A DNA stretch of 64,000 nt from Streptomyces sp. AV19 (GTDB lineage: Bacteria > Actinomycetota > Actinomycetes > Streptomycetales > Streptomycetaceae): positions 108,806 to 172,805 of the forward strand of contig NZ_JAEAMR010000007.1 in the NCBI RefSeq assembly GCF_015999245.1, given 5' to 3'. The notes beneath the pieces are model-generated. The model made no database searches. It saw nothing but the letters and a program-made list of their open reading frames with translations, and was not told where the DNA came from. The position numbers and the translations under genes are program-made. This document shows, in pieces, positions 26,220 through 34,279 of this stretch (positions within the stretch are counted from its first letter, which is position 1; every line of letters starts with the position of its first letter).

Positions 26220-26318
26220 TCAGGGCTGGATGTTGCCGATCATGTAGCAGACGATCGCGATCACGATGAGGGCCAGTACGACAACGGTCTTTCGTTCCTT
26301 GCGCGTCATGGATTCCAT
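26220..26318 (-). CDS. 32-residue small membrane protein
   Basis: Reads MESMTRKERKTVVVLALIVI then AIVCYMIGNIQP. A positive N-terminus precedes one hydrophobic helix (about residues 11-28), so it should sit in the membrane with the N-terminus inside. GGGAGG lies 5 bases before the ATG. I recall similar tiny membrane proteins in streptomycetes, but no function. Monocistronic, between the ScbR-like and esterase genes. Confidence 0.65.
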   Translation of the reverse strand: MESMTRKERKTVVVLALIVIAIVCYMIGNIQP

Positions 26319-26643
26319 CACGCCTCCCAGACAGCGTCCGATGGCTCGGACCGCCCTGCTCGGGAAACTACTCGTGTTCGGGTGGTTACACCACGGCACG
26401 ATCGAAAGTCTGAGCAGGACTTGAGGATTGGCCCTCCGGTTGCCCCGGCCGTCCTCCGCCCGCCCCGCCCGCGCTCCCCTCCGCACCAGTCCGCCGGACA
26501 TATGACCGTTTGGCTTCCCCGGACCCATCCGGGTTCTCGTCCTCCGTTACGGCCGATTCCCGCCCGCTTCGTCGTTATGGTCTGCCGTGCCGTCCTTCGC
26601 CGGCGACCGCTTCGAGGGAGATTTCGAGGGAGATCACGACGGG
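26319..26643. other. 325-bp intergenic region with operator-like and tandem repeats
   Basis: It contains an inverted repeat GTGGT-TAC-ACCAC (26382-26394) upstream of the small membrane gene. It also contains a perfect tandem TTCGAGGGAGAT duplication (26611-26634) just before the esterase start. No gene seen. Confidence 0.6.
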
Positions 26644-27756
26644 ATGACTCTCAGCCTCACCGGAAACGTCTTCCTCGCGCTGCTGGTCGCGGCGGCGGTC
26701 CTGGCCGTGCTGGCCGTGCTGCTGCTGTGGACGCGGATCCCGGGTCCGGCCCCGGTGCGCTGGGGGGCGCGGCTGCTGATGGTCCTCCTCTGCCAGGCCA
26801 CCGCGATCTGCGTGGTGGCCGCCTGGATCAACACCAGTTACGGCCTCTACGCGTCCTGGGACGACCTGCTGGGCAGGACGGCCGGCGCCGGTCCGGTCGC
26901 CATGCAGGGGCCGCCGGCCGAGCACGCCACGTTCACCAGGGACGACAACGGCATGCGGGAGACGTACTTCCGCGGCACCCGCTCCGCCCTGTCCGGCCAG
27001 GTGATGGTGTGGACTCCGCCGCAGTACGACGAGCCGCGCTACCGCCGGACGTCCTTCCCCGTGGTCATGCTGCTGCACGGCGTCCCCGGGTCGCCCCAGT
27101 CGTGGACGGAGCAGGGCCGGATGCCGCGGGCGTACCAGAAACTCCTCCAGGAGGGCGCCACCGGCCCGTTCATCCTCGCCGTACCCGTGATCAACCCCGG
27201 CGGGCGGGACACCGACTGCTCGGACGCGGGCGGGCGCAACGTGGCGACCTGGCTCTCGCAGGACGTGCCGGACCTCGTGCGGCGGCACTTCCGCGCCGCG
27301 CCGCAGCCCAAGTCCTGGGGGCTGCTGGGGATTTCCACCGGCGGCTTCTGCGCGGCCAAGCTGCCGCTGCAGTTCCCCCGGGTCTTCGCCGCGGGCGCGG
27401 CCCTCGACCCCGACCCGCTCAACGGCGACGGCGGCGCGCTCACGGACCCCGTCCTGCGCGAGCGCAACAGCCCGACCTGGCTGGTCGCCCACACCCGCTC
27501 GGACGCGGCCCTCTTCCTGGCCACCTCGCGCCAGGACCGCGTCAGCCCGCCGTCCTACCTGGAGGAGTTCCAGCGGGCCGCGTCGGGGAGCCGGGTGCGG
27601 CTGAGGACGATGCTCCTCGACAAGGGCGGGCACAACTACCGGACGTGGTCCGCGCTGTACCCGGAGACGTTCGCCTGGCTCACCCGGCAACTGCCGGGCG
27701 GGCCGGGCCCGTTCAGTGCTTCTTCGGACGGTCCTGGACGTCCTGCGGGAAGGTGA
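26644..27756 (+). CDS. membrane-anchored esterase (alpha/beta hydrolase), copy A
   Basis: 370 residues. Two N-terminal membrane helices (about 8-30 and 37-60) place the catalytic domain outside. The esterase/antigen-85-like domain shows LLHGVPGSPQSWT near 142, nucleophile motif GISTGGFC near 230, a likely acid in HTRSD, and catalytic His in DKGGHNYRTW near 325. The substrate is unknown. ATG at MTLSLTGNVF; an in-frame ATG-less extension upstream contains the 12-bp duplication. It is a paralogue of the convergent downstream gene and overlaps it by 44 bases at the 3' ends. Confidence 0.82.
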   Translation: MTLSLTGNVFLALLVAAAVLAVLAVLLLWTRIPGPAPVRWGARLLMVLLCQATAICVVAAWINTSYGLYASWDDLLGRTAGAGPVAMQGPPAEHATFTRDDNGMRETYFRGTRSALSGQVMVWTPPQYDEPRYRRTSFPVVMLLHGVPGSPQSWTEQGRMPRAYQKLLQEGATGPFILAVPVINPGGRDTDCSDAGGRNVATWLSQDVPDLVRRHFRAAPQPKSWGLLGISTGGFCAAKLPLQFPRVFAAGAALDPDPLNGDGGALTDPVLRERNSPTWLVAHTRSDAALFLATSRQDRVSPPSYLEEFQRAASGSRVRLRTMLLDKGGHNYRTWSALYPETFAWLTRQLPGGPGPFSASSDGPGRPAGR

Positions 27757-28909
27757 GCTGCTTGCTCATCCAGGCCATCGCCGGGCCGATCTCCCGCTGC
27801 CAGGTCTTGAAGCCGTGGCTGCCCTCGGGGAGCACCATCTCGGCCACGTGCAGGTTCTTCTCGCGGGCGGCCGCGACGAAGCTCTCGGTCGCCTCGTAGT
27901 TCTTCTCGCCCTTGCGGCTGGTGGCCACCAGCAGCGAGACCCGCGGCACCGGCTTGTTCTCCAGGCGCCACATCAGGTCGTGCTCGCGCTTGCGCTCCTC
28001 GGCCTTCTCGCCCGAGCCGAAGAGGTTGCCGGTGGCGATGTCGTTCTTGATGTGGAAGTCGCCGGAGAGGGAGGCGGCGACCGGGTAGACGTCCGGGGCG
28101 CGCATGGCGAGCTGGAGGGCGCAGGTGCCGCCGGAGGAGTAGCCGAGGACGCCCCAGGACGAGGCGTGGTCGCCCACGCGGTAGGCGCTGCGCAGCGCCT
28201 CGGGCAGGTCCTTGGTGAAGAACGTCTCGGCCTGCGGGCCGTCGGGGACGTCCACGCACTCGGTGTCGCGCGGGGAGGCGATGGTCGGGGCGAGCATCAC
28301 GATCACCGTCGGGCTCATCTGCTTCTCCTGGAGCAGCCGGGCCGCGTTCAGCGGCACCCGGAGGTTGCGCGCGACGCTGGCCCGGCCGCCCGGGTAGCCG
28401 CTGACGGCGACCATGACGGGGAAGCGGGTGCGCTCGTACTGCTTCTGGAAGTACTGCGGGGGCAGGTAGACGTAGGCGGGGTTGACCGCCTGGGAGCGCT
28501 TGCCGAGGACGCGCACCGAGCGGATCGCGCCGACCTTGTCCTCCGGGCCCTTCGGGTAGCCGGGGAAGGACTCGACGTTCTCGCCGTCAGTGGGCTGGAT
28601 CAGGCCGTTCGCCGATTCGTCGACCTTGGCGCGGGGGCCGTCCGTGTTGATCTCGGTGATGTTGACCGGCGCCTTGTCGACCCGGCCGAGCAGCTGGTTC
28701 CAGGTGCCGAAGAAGCCGACATTGGCGTTGACCGCGAGCAGCACCGCGCCCATGATCGACAGCTGGGTGAGCAGGATCGAGCCCAGCCGGCCCAGGACGG
28801 GCAGGGGTCCCTTCCCGGAGAGCCGCGGCCAGACCCACACCATGAGCCCCACGCACAACACGGCGGCGAAGGCCACCGTGTACAACAGCGACCTGCTGGT
28901 CAGGCCCAT
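27713..28909 (-). CDS. membrane-anchored esterase (alpha/beta hydrolase), copy B
   Basis: 398 residues, same layout as copy A: two N-terminal helices (LLYTVAFAAVLCVGLMVWVW and LGSILLTQLSIMGAVLLAV). A periplasm-facing linker leads to an esterase domain with SGYPGGRASVARN, nucleophile motif GYSSGGTCAL and catalytic His in PEGSHGFKTW. Related to putative esterases of the mycolyltransferase/esterase-D superfamily. ATG at MGLTSRSLLY. The last 44 bases overlap the 3' end of copy A on the other strand. Confidence 0.82.
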   Translation of the reverse strand: MGLTSRSLLYTVAFAAVLCVGLMVWVWPRLSGKGPLPVLGRLGSILLTQLSIMGAVLLAVNANVGFFGTWNQLLGRVDKAPVNITEINTDGPRAKVDESANGLIQPTDGENVESFPGYPKGPEDKVGAIRSVRVLGKRSQAVNPAYVYLPPQYFQKQYERTRFPVMVAVSGYPGGRASVARNLRVPLNAARLLQEKQMSPTVIVMLAPTIASPRDTECVDVPDGPQAETFFTKDLPEALRSAYRVGDHASSWGVLGYSSGGTCALQLAMRAPDVYPVAASLSGDFHIKNDIATGNLFGSGEKAEERKREHDLMWRLENKPVPRVSLLVATSRKGEKNYEATESFVAAAREKNLHVAEMVLPEGSHGFKTWQREIGPAMAWMSKQLTFPQDVQDRPKKH

Positions 28910-29201
28910 GCGGTTCTCACTCCCTGCCCCAGAGGTGGGTACTCATGTTCGGATCGGCGATGCTCAACGAATAAGAGGCCGGAAAGGGCCGCAAGGGTTG
29001 CCCTGTCCGCATTTCTTCCCCGGCCCGTGTCCTGCGCGCATCCCGCGCTTCGCCCGCCGTTACCGCGCCGGACACGCTCCGGGCGCGCGCCGCGGCCGGC
29101 GGGCGGCATCTGGCCGAACGGCACCTTCCGCCCGATGGTGGAGGGAAGGCCCGGAGGGGGCTCCGCGGGGACGGACCGGGACACCGGTGGAGGTGGGCGG
29201 C

Positions 29202-30560
29202 ATGGCGGACGGCGGCGCGACGACGGGGGCCGAGGACGCGAAGGGCCGGCTCGGCGGCCTGTTCGCGCCGGTCCACGAGGAGGTCACCGCGCTCGACCTC
29301 CCGGTGACCGGCCGCGTCCCGGACGCGCTGCGCGGCCGCTACCTGCGCAACGGGCCCAACCCGCTGCGCCGCGACGACCCGTCCGCGTCCCACTGGTTCG
29401 CCGGCGAGGGCATGGTGCACGGGGTGCGGCTGCGCGACGGCCGCGCCGCCTGGTACCGCAACCGCTGGGTGCGCTCGGACGCCGTCACCCGGCAGCTGGG
29501 CGAGAAGGTGCTGCACGGGCCGCGGCACCTGGTGGACTTCGCGCCCAACACCCACATCCAGCGGTTCGCCGGGCACCTGCTGGCCCTGGTCGAGGGCGGC
29601 GCCCTCCCCTACGAGCTGGACTCGCAGCTCGACACCGTGGGGCCCTTCGACTTCCACGGGACGCTGCCCGGCGGGTTCGCCGCGCACACCGTCGTCGATC
29701 CGGCGGGCGGCGAGCTGCACGCGGTCGCGTACTGCCCGGCCTGGCCGTACGTGCAGTACCTGGTCGCCGGGACGGACGGCTGCGTGCGGCACCACGCCGA
29801 CGTCCCCGTCGAGGGGCGGCCGATGATGCACGACTTCTCGCTCACCGCCCGCCACGTGCTGCTCTACGACCTCCCGGTGGTCTTCTCCGCCGGGTCCGGC
29901 CCCTCGGGCAACGCCTTCGACTGGGATCCCGGCCGCCCGGCCAGGGTCGGCGTGCTGCCGCGCGAGGCCGGCCCGGACGAGGTGCGCTGGCTGGAGACGG
30001 ACCCCTGCTTCGTCTTCCACGCCGCGAACGCCCACGAGCACGACGGGGTGATCACCGTCCATCTCGTCCGCCACGAGCGCTTCTTCGACGGTCCCGGGAG
30101 CGCCCGGCCGGCCCACCTGGAGCGGTGGACGGTGGACCCGGCCGCCGCGGCGGTGCGCCGGGAGCAGCTGGACGACCGGCCGGTGGAGCTGCCGCGCGTC
30201 GACCCCCGGCGGCTGACCGCCCGGCACCGCTACGCGTACGCGGTGCACGAGCGGGTGGGCGGGGACCGGACCGGCCTCGGCCGGGGGCTGCTCAAGTACG
30301 ACCTGGAGCGCGGGACGTGCGAGGAGTACCCGGTCCCGGCGGACGGGGACGTCGGCGAGGGCGTCTTCGTCCCCGCCGCGCCCGGGGCCGCGGAGGACGA
30401 CGGCTGGGTGCTGGCCTACGCGTACGACCCCGGCCGCGCGGCCAGCGACCTGCTGGTGATCGCGGCCGGGGACTTCGCGGCCGGGCCCGTCGCCCGGGTC
30501 CACCTGCCGGTACGGGTCCCGGTCGGGGCGCACGGCAACTGGATCCCCGACCCGGTGTAG
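29202..30560 (+). CDS. carotenoid cleavage oxygenase family protein
   Basis: 452 residues, RPE65/carotenoid oxygenase fold. These non-haem iron enzymes cleave carotenoids or stilbenoids. Family motifs: RYLRNGPNPL near residue 47, HWFAGEGMVHGVRL near 65. Likely iron-ligand histidines lie in GFAAHTVV, MMHDFSLT, FVFHAANAHE and VPVGAHGNWIPDP. GGAGG lies 8 bases before the ATG. No carotenoid biosynthesis gene is adjacent, so the substrate is open. Confidence 0.9.
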   Translation: MADGGATTGAEDAKGRLGGLFAPVHEEVTALDLPVTGRVPDALRGRYLRNGPNPLRRDDPSASHWFAGEGMVHGVRLRDGRAAWYRNRWVRSDAVTRQLGEKVLHGPRHLVDFAPNTHIQRFAGHLLALVEGGALPYELDSQLDTVGPFDFHGTLPGGFAAHTVVDPAGGELHAVAYCPAWPYVQYLVAGTDGCVRHHADVPVEGRPMMHDFSLTARHVLLYDLPVVFSAGSGPSGNAFDWDPGRPARVGVLPREAGPDEVRWLETDPCFVFHAANAHEHDGVITVHLVRHERFFDGPGSARPAHLERWTVDPAAAAVRREQLDDRPVELPRVDPRRLTARHRYAYAVHERVGGDRTGLGRGLLKYDLERGTCEEYPVPADGDVGEGVFVPAAPGAAEDDGWVLAYAYDPGRAASDLLVIAAGDFAAGPVARVHLPVRVPVGAHGNWIPDPV

Positions 30561-30585
30561 ATCCGGTGCGGGGGGACCGGCGCGG

Positions 30586-30631
30586 GGCCCCGTGTAGGGG
30601 ATCCGTGGGACGGAGCCGGCTCCACGGGGCC
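30586..30631 (+). terminator. possible terminator after the carotenoid oxygenase gene
   Basis: GGCCCCGTG pairs with CACGGGGCC across about 28 bases that contain a smaller GAGCCGGCTC palindrome. Confidence 0.4.
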
Positions 30632-30718
30632 GGTCCACGGGGCCTGACGGGGCGTTGGGGCTAGCCTTACCGTCACCCCCAGTCGGTACATTCCGGATAA
30701 AGGTAAGGATTTCTCCCC

Positions 30719-31771
30719 ATGGGAATTCGCAGCCTGCTGCGGAACGCGTTCGGCCGGCCCAAGGAGCCCGGGAGCGGGACGCCCGCCCTCCCCCAGCAGG
30801 GCACCGCCGCCACCGCCAGCGCCCCCGCCGCGTACGCCGCCCTCTCGGTCCCCGCCCAGCCCACCGGCGACCGCATCCCCGACCCCGGCACGCTCCCGCC
30901 CGTCCCGCCCAGCCCCATCCCGCCCGGCCCCGAGCCGGTCCCCGAGCCCGAGCCCGCCCCGCCGATGCCCGGCCCGCACCCCGTGCCCGAACCGGAGCCC
31001 GCGCCCCGGCCCGAGCCCGAGCCCTCGCCGGCGGGACCGGAGCGGGCCGCCCCGGAGAAGACCGGCCCGGAGAAGACCGGCCTGGAGAAGGTGCGCCGCA
31101 CCGCGCCCGGCCTGGTCGGCCTCTACCGCAAGGCCGGCGACGCCCTGCGCGAGGAGGGCCTGACCGGCCGGCGGGCCGCCGTCCATCTGGTGCTCGACCG
31201 CTCCGGGTCGATGCGCGGCCACTACCGCGACGGCAGCGTCCAGCACCTCGCCGAGCGGGTGCTCGCGCTCTCCGCCCACCTCGACGACGACGCCACCGTC
31301 CCCCTCGTCTTCTTCTCCACCGAGGTGGACGGTGTCTCCGAGCTCGGCCTCGACCGCCACCGCGGGCTCATCCAGGAACTGCACGGTTCCTACGGGCACA
31401 TGGGCCGCACCAACTACCACCTGGCCATGCGGGCCGTCATGGAGCACCACTCGGCCTCCGCCGCCGGCGTGCCCGCGCTCGTCGTCTTCCAGACCGACGG
31501 CGGGCCCTCCAGCCGGGCGGAGGCGGAGAAGGCGCTGCGCGAGAGCGCCGGGCTGCCGGTCTTCTGGCAGTTCGTCGGCTTCGGCGAACCGGCGGGCCGG
31601 GGCTTCGAGTTCCTGCGCGGTCTGGAGGACTGGCCCGCCGTGGACAACGCAGGCTTCTTCCCGGCCGGACGCGATCCCCGCGCCCTGCGCGAGGAGGAGC
31701 TCTACCGCGGCCTGACGGCCGGCTTCGCGGCCTGGCTCACCCGGGCCCGGGCCGCGGGGACCGTCCGCTGA
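30719..31771 (+). CDS. VWA-domain protein (TerF/TerY-like)
   Basis: 350 residues. The N-terminal 110 residues are Pro/Glu/Ala-rich and probably disordered. A von Willebrand A domain follows, with a full MIDAS: LVLDRSGSMRG near residue 158, a Thr in MGRTNYHLAM near 227 and Asp in VVFQTDGGPSSR near 255. The LPVFWQFVGFGE strand and DNAGFFPAG tail resemble tellurite-resistance TerF/TerY VWA proteins. No ter operon is adjacent. AAGGTAAGGA precedes the ATG. The 3' end overlaps the convergent histidine kinase gene by 35 bases. Confidence 0.85.
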   Translation: MGIRSLLRNAFGRPKEPGSGTPALPQQGTAATASAPAAYAALSVPAQPTGDRIPDPGTLPPVPPSPIPPGPEPVPEPEPAPPMPGPHPVPEPEPAPRPEPEPSPAGPERAAPEKTGPEKTGLEKVRRTAPGLVGLYRKAGDALREEGLTGRRAAVHLVLDRSGSMRGHYRDGSVQHLAERVLALSAHLDDDATVPLVFFSTEVDGVSELGLDRHRGLIQELHGSYGHMGRTNYHLAMRAVMEHHSASAAGVPALVVFQTDGGPSSRAEAEKALRESAGLPVFWQFVGFGEPAGRGFEFLRGLEDWPAVDNAGFFPAGRDPRALREEELYRGLTAGFAAWLTRARAAGTVR

Positions 31772-32768
31772 CCCGGCTGCGCGCGAGGTCCACGGTCACC
31801 CGCAGGCCGCCCCCGCGGCGGGGGACGGCCTCGGCCGTCCCCCCGTGGGCCCGCGCGATGGAGCGCACGATCGACAGCCCGAGCCCCGCGCCGCCGCCCA
31901 GCCGCTCCCGGCCCTCGCCGCGCCGGAACGGCTCGAAGAGCCCCTCCACCTCCGCGGCCCGCACCACCGGGCCGGTGTTGGCCACCACCAGCCGGCCGGG
32001 CTCCACGGTCACCTCGACCCGGCCGCCGCGGTGGTTGTAACCGACCGCGTTGCGCAGCAGGTTGCCCACCAGCTGGGCCATCAGCACGCGGTTGCCGCTC
32101 AGCGGCGCGGGCCCGCTCCGCACCGCGACCGTCACGCCCTCGCGCCCGGCCCGGGCGGCCACCGCGGCCACCTCCTCGTCCACGACCCCGCCCAGGTCGA
32201 ATGGCTCCGGCCGCTCGATCCCGTGCTCGCTCCCGGCCAGCACGAGCAGGCCCTCGATGACCCGCTCCGACTTGCGGTTGGTCTCCAGCAGCACCGCCCT
32301 GGTCCGGGCCAGTTCCTCCGCCGACGGCTCGCCCTCCAGCCCGACCTGGATCGCCGCCCGCTGGGTGGCGAGCGGGGTGCGCAGTTCGTGCGAGGCGTTG
32401 GCGATGAAGCGGCGCTGGCTGTCGAACGCGCCCTGCACCGGGGAGAGGAACCGGCCCGCCGTCCACCAGCCGACCCCCACCGCGAGCAGCGCCATCGCCA
32501 GCAGCGCCCCCGCCGACCAGACGATCAGCTCCTGCGAGGCGGCGGCGCTCACGTCGCCGGAGATGCGGTGCAGCGTGGTGGCGTTCACGGACTGGCCCCG
32601 CACCGCCCGGACCGGAGTGGCCGTCTCCGCGATCAGGAAGGCACGCTCGCGGGTGCTGTGCCGGGACAGCAGGTTGACGGTGATCAGCAGGCCGGCGCCC
32701 AGCATCAGGAAGATCCCGCCGAACGCCCCGGCGATCCTGGCGCGCGCGGTCAGGACGGGCCGCTTCAC
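31737..32768 (-). CDS. two-component sensor histidine kinase
   Basis: 343 residues. Membrane helices at about 11-34 and 81-104 enclose a short (about 45-residue) extracellular sensor. The H box FIANASHELRTPLATQ carries the phospho-acceptor His127. The N box (LVGNLLRNAVGYN) and the GGGAGLGLSIVRSIARAHGG lid motif follow. The GTG start overlaps the stop of the response regulator (GTGA), so the pair is translationally coupled. The signal is unknown. Confidence 0.92.
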   Translation of the reverse strand: MKRPVLTARARIAGAFGGIFLMLGAGLLITVNLLSRHSTRERAFLIAETATPVRAVRGQSVNATTLHRISGDVSAAASQELIVWSAGALLAMALLAVGVGWWTAGRFLSPVQGAFDSQRRFIANASHELRTPLATQRAAIQVGLEGEPSAEELARTRAVLLETNRKSERVIEGLLVLAGSEHGIERPEPFDLGGVVDEEVAAVAARAGREGVTVAVRSGPAPLSGNRVLMAQLVGNLLRNAVGYNHRGGRVEVTVEPGRLVVANTGPVVRAAEVEGLFEPFRRGEGRERLGGGAGLGLSIVRSIARAHGGTAEAVPRRGGGLRVTVDLARSRVSGRSPRPGPG

Positions 32769-33418
32769 AGCGCGTACCCGACGCCCTGCACGGTGCGGAT
32801 CAGCTGCGGCTCGCCCAGCTTGCCGCGCAGCTTGCTCATCGCCACGCGCACGGCGCCGGTGAACGGGTCGGCGTGCGCGTCCCACGCCCGTTCCAGCAGT
32901 TCCTCGGCGGAGACCACGGCGCCGTCCGCCTCCAGCAGGATCTGCAGCAGCGAGAACTCCTTGGGCGAGAGCCCCAGTTCGCGCCCGTCACGGCTGGCGG
33001 TGCGGCGCACCGTGTCCAGCCTCAGCCCGTCCCGCTCCAGCAGCGGCGGCGAGGGACGGGCGCTGCGGCGGCGCAGCGCGCGCACCCGGGAGATCAGTTC
33101 CGGGAACTCGAAGGGCTTGGGCAGGTAGTCGTCGGCCCCCAGGTCCAGCCCGGCGACCCGGTCCTCCATGCTGCTCGCCGCCGTCAGCATGAGGATGCGC
33201 GTCCGCGCCCCGGAGGCGACCAGCCGCCGCGTCACGTCGTCCCCGTGCACCCGGGGCAGGTCGCGGTCGAGCACGAGCACGTCGTAGTCGTGCAGCCCGA
33301 GGTAGGCGAGGGCCGCGTCCCCGCTGTAGACGGTGTCCACCGCGAACCCCGCCCGGCGCAGCCCGGTGGCCACGAGCTCGGCCAGGGTTTCCTCGTCCTC
33401 GGCGACCAGCACTCGCAT
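32765..33418 (-). CDS. OmpR/PhoP-family response regulator
   Basis: 217 residues. The receiver has the acidic pair at E7-E9, phospho-acceptor D51 in VLVLDRDLP, and conserved T/K (LMLTAA, DYLPKPF). The winged-helix DNA-binding domain occupies about 125-217, with LGLSPKEFSLLQILLEADG and VRVAMSKLRGKLGEPQLIRTVQGVGY. Partner of the downstream kinase. Four CCGTA/TCGTA units at about 10-bp phase lie 105-145 bases upstream, as expected for autoregulation by an OmpR-type protein. Confidence 0.93.
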   Translation of the reverse strand: MRVLVAEDEETLAELVATGLRRAGFAVDTVYSGDAALAYLGLHDYDVLVLDRDLPRVHGDDVTRRLVASGARTRILMLTAASSMEDRVAGLDLGADDYLPKPFEFPELISRVRALRRRSARPSPPLLERDGLRLDTVRRTASRDGRELGLSPKEFSLLQILLEADGAVVSAEELLERAWDAHADPFTGAVRVAMSKLRGKLGEPQLIRTVQGVGYAL

Positions 33419-33523
33419 GACGTCGTCCTCACCTCGCTGGGATCATCCCGCTGGATCGTGCGGTGTACCTCGCCCCCTTCTTCCAGAATGCGGTGTATCA
33501 GAGGAGATGTTTCGCGGATGTCT

Positions 33524-33564
33524 CCATACGGGTCCCTACGGATGCCTACGGATCCATACGAGCC
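33524..33564 (-). promoter_or_regulatory. direct-repeat operator array upstream of the two-component operon
   Basis: On the minus strand: TCGTATGGAT, CCGTAGGCAT, CCGTAGGGAC, CCGTATGG. The four units are spaced about one helical turn, typical of OmpR/PhoP-family binding sites. Confidence 0.5.
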
Positions 33565-33720
33565 GAACGGCCCGGAACGTACGGGCGTCAGGGCCGGCCG
33601 GAGCGGGGTCCCCGAACGCGGAGAGTGACCGTCCGGGCGACCTCTCCGCGTAATCCCGGCGCCCCGCGACATCACCCTCCGTCACCGATCAGGACGGCAC
33701 GAAGTGGGCATCGTAACGGT

Positions 33721-33924
33721 GTGAACGATGAATTCCCCCTCGGCAGCTACGTCATCGACACCCGCACCGGACGGCTGGGACAGATCATGGACACCCACGC
33801 CGGTTACGTTCAGCTACGACCACCGCGCGGCGGGATCGAGTGGTCCTGTCCACCGGCGGCCATCCGGTTCCCCTCCGAGGCCGAGATCGCGGCCGGGGCC
33901 GGCGAGGCCGGGTGCGGCCGGTGA
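33721..33924 (+). CDS. conserved hypothetical 67-residue protein
   Basis: Reads [20 protein letters not shown] at its start, with [20 protein letters not shown] in the middle. Probably a small beta-barrel-like domain; no function known. I recall this type commonly paired with DUF7848 proteins in streptomycetes. The GTG start has no strong ribosome binding site and may be leaderless. Its stop overlaps the GTG of the next gene (GTGA). Confidence 0.7.
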   Translation: MNDEFPLGSYVIDTRTGRLGQIMDTHAGYVQLRPPRGGIEWSCPPAAIRFPSEAEIAAGAGEAGCGR

Positions 33925-34169
33925 GCGCCCGCAGCGTCTTCCTGTTCGGCACCTGGACGTTGCAGCCCGACCAGGAGCCCGACGCGGAGCCGGTGACGTA
34001 CGCGATGCAGTGCGCGGTGTGCGGCGAGAGCTCGGGGCCCGCCGAGGACTTCCTCGACGCGCAGCACTGGACCTTCCGGCACGCGGGCCGCAACCCCTCG
34101 CACCACACCTACCGGGAGTTGATCAGGCGCCCCTGGCGGGCCTGGATGGACCGGCCCCACGGGGCCTGA
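33921..34169 (+). CDS. DUF7848-type small protein
   Basis: 82 residues: [20 protein letters not shown] (Cys31-x-x-Cys34), then [20 protein letters not shown] and [18 protein letters not shown], the conserved features of this actinobacterial family. The single CxxC plus two His could bind a metal. Function unknown. Translationally coupled to the preceding 67-residue gene. Confidence 0.78.
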   Translation: MSARSVFLFGTWTLQPDQEPDAEPVTYAMQCAVCGESSGPAEDFLDAQHWTFRHAGRNPSHHTYRELIRRPWRAWMDRPHGA

Positions 34170-34279
34170 ACGGAAAACGCCGCGCGGCTGCCCCCTGGTG
34201 CTCGGATACGCTAAAGGTGACTGTGACCTACGCGTCACGGATTCCGTCACCCCGAGCATCGACCAGGGAGCAGCCGGCA

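Noticed and set aside
30655-30690. Iron-regulator (IdeR/DmdR) box near GGGGCTAGCCTTACCG
   Set aside because: Too few matches to the TTAGGTTAGGCTAACCTAA-type consensus, and the VWA gene is not an obvious iron gene.
34200-34279. Riboswitch or T-box leader before metG
   Set aside because: The leader is under 80 bases, with only a GTGAC/GTCAC inverted repeat and no specifier loop or T-box sequence.
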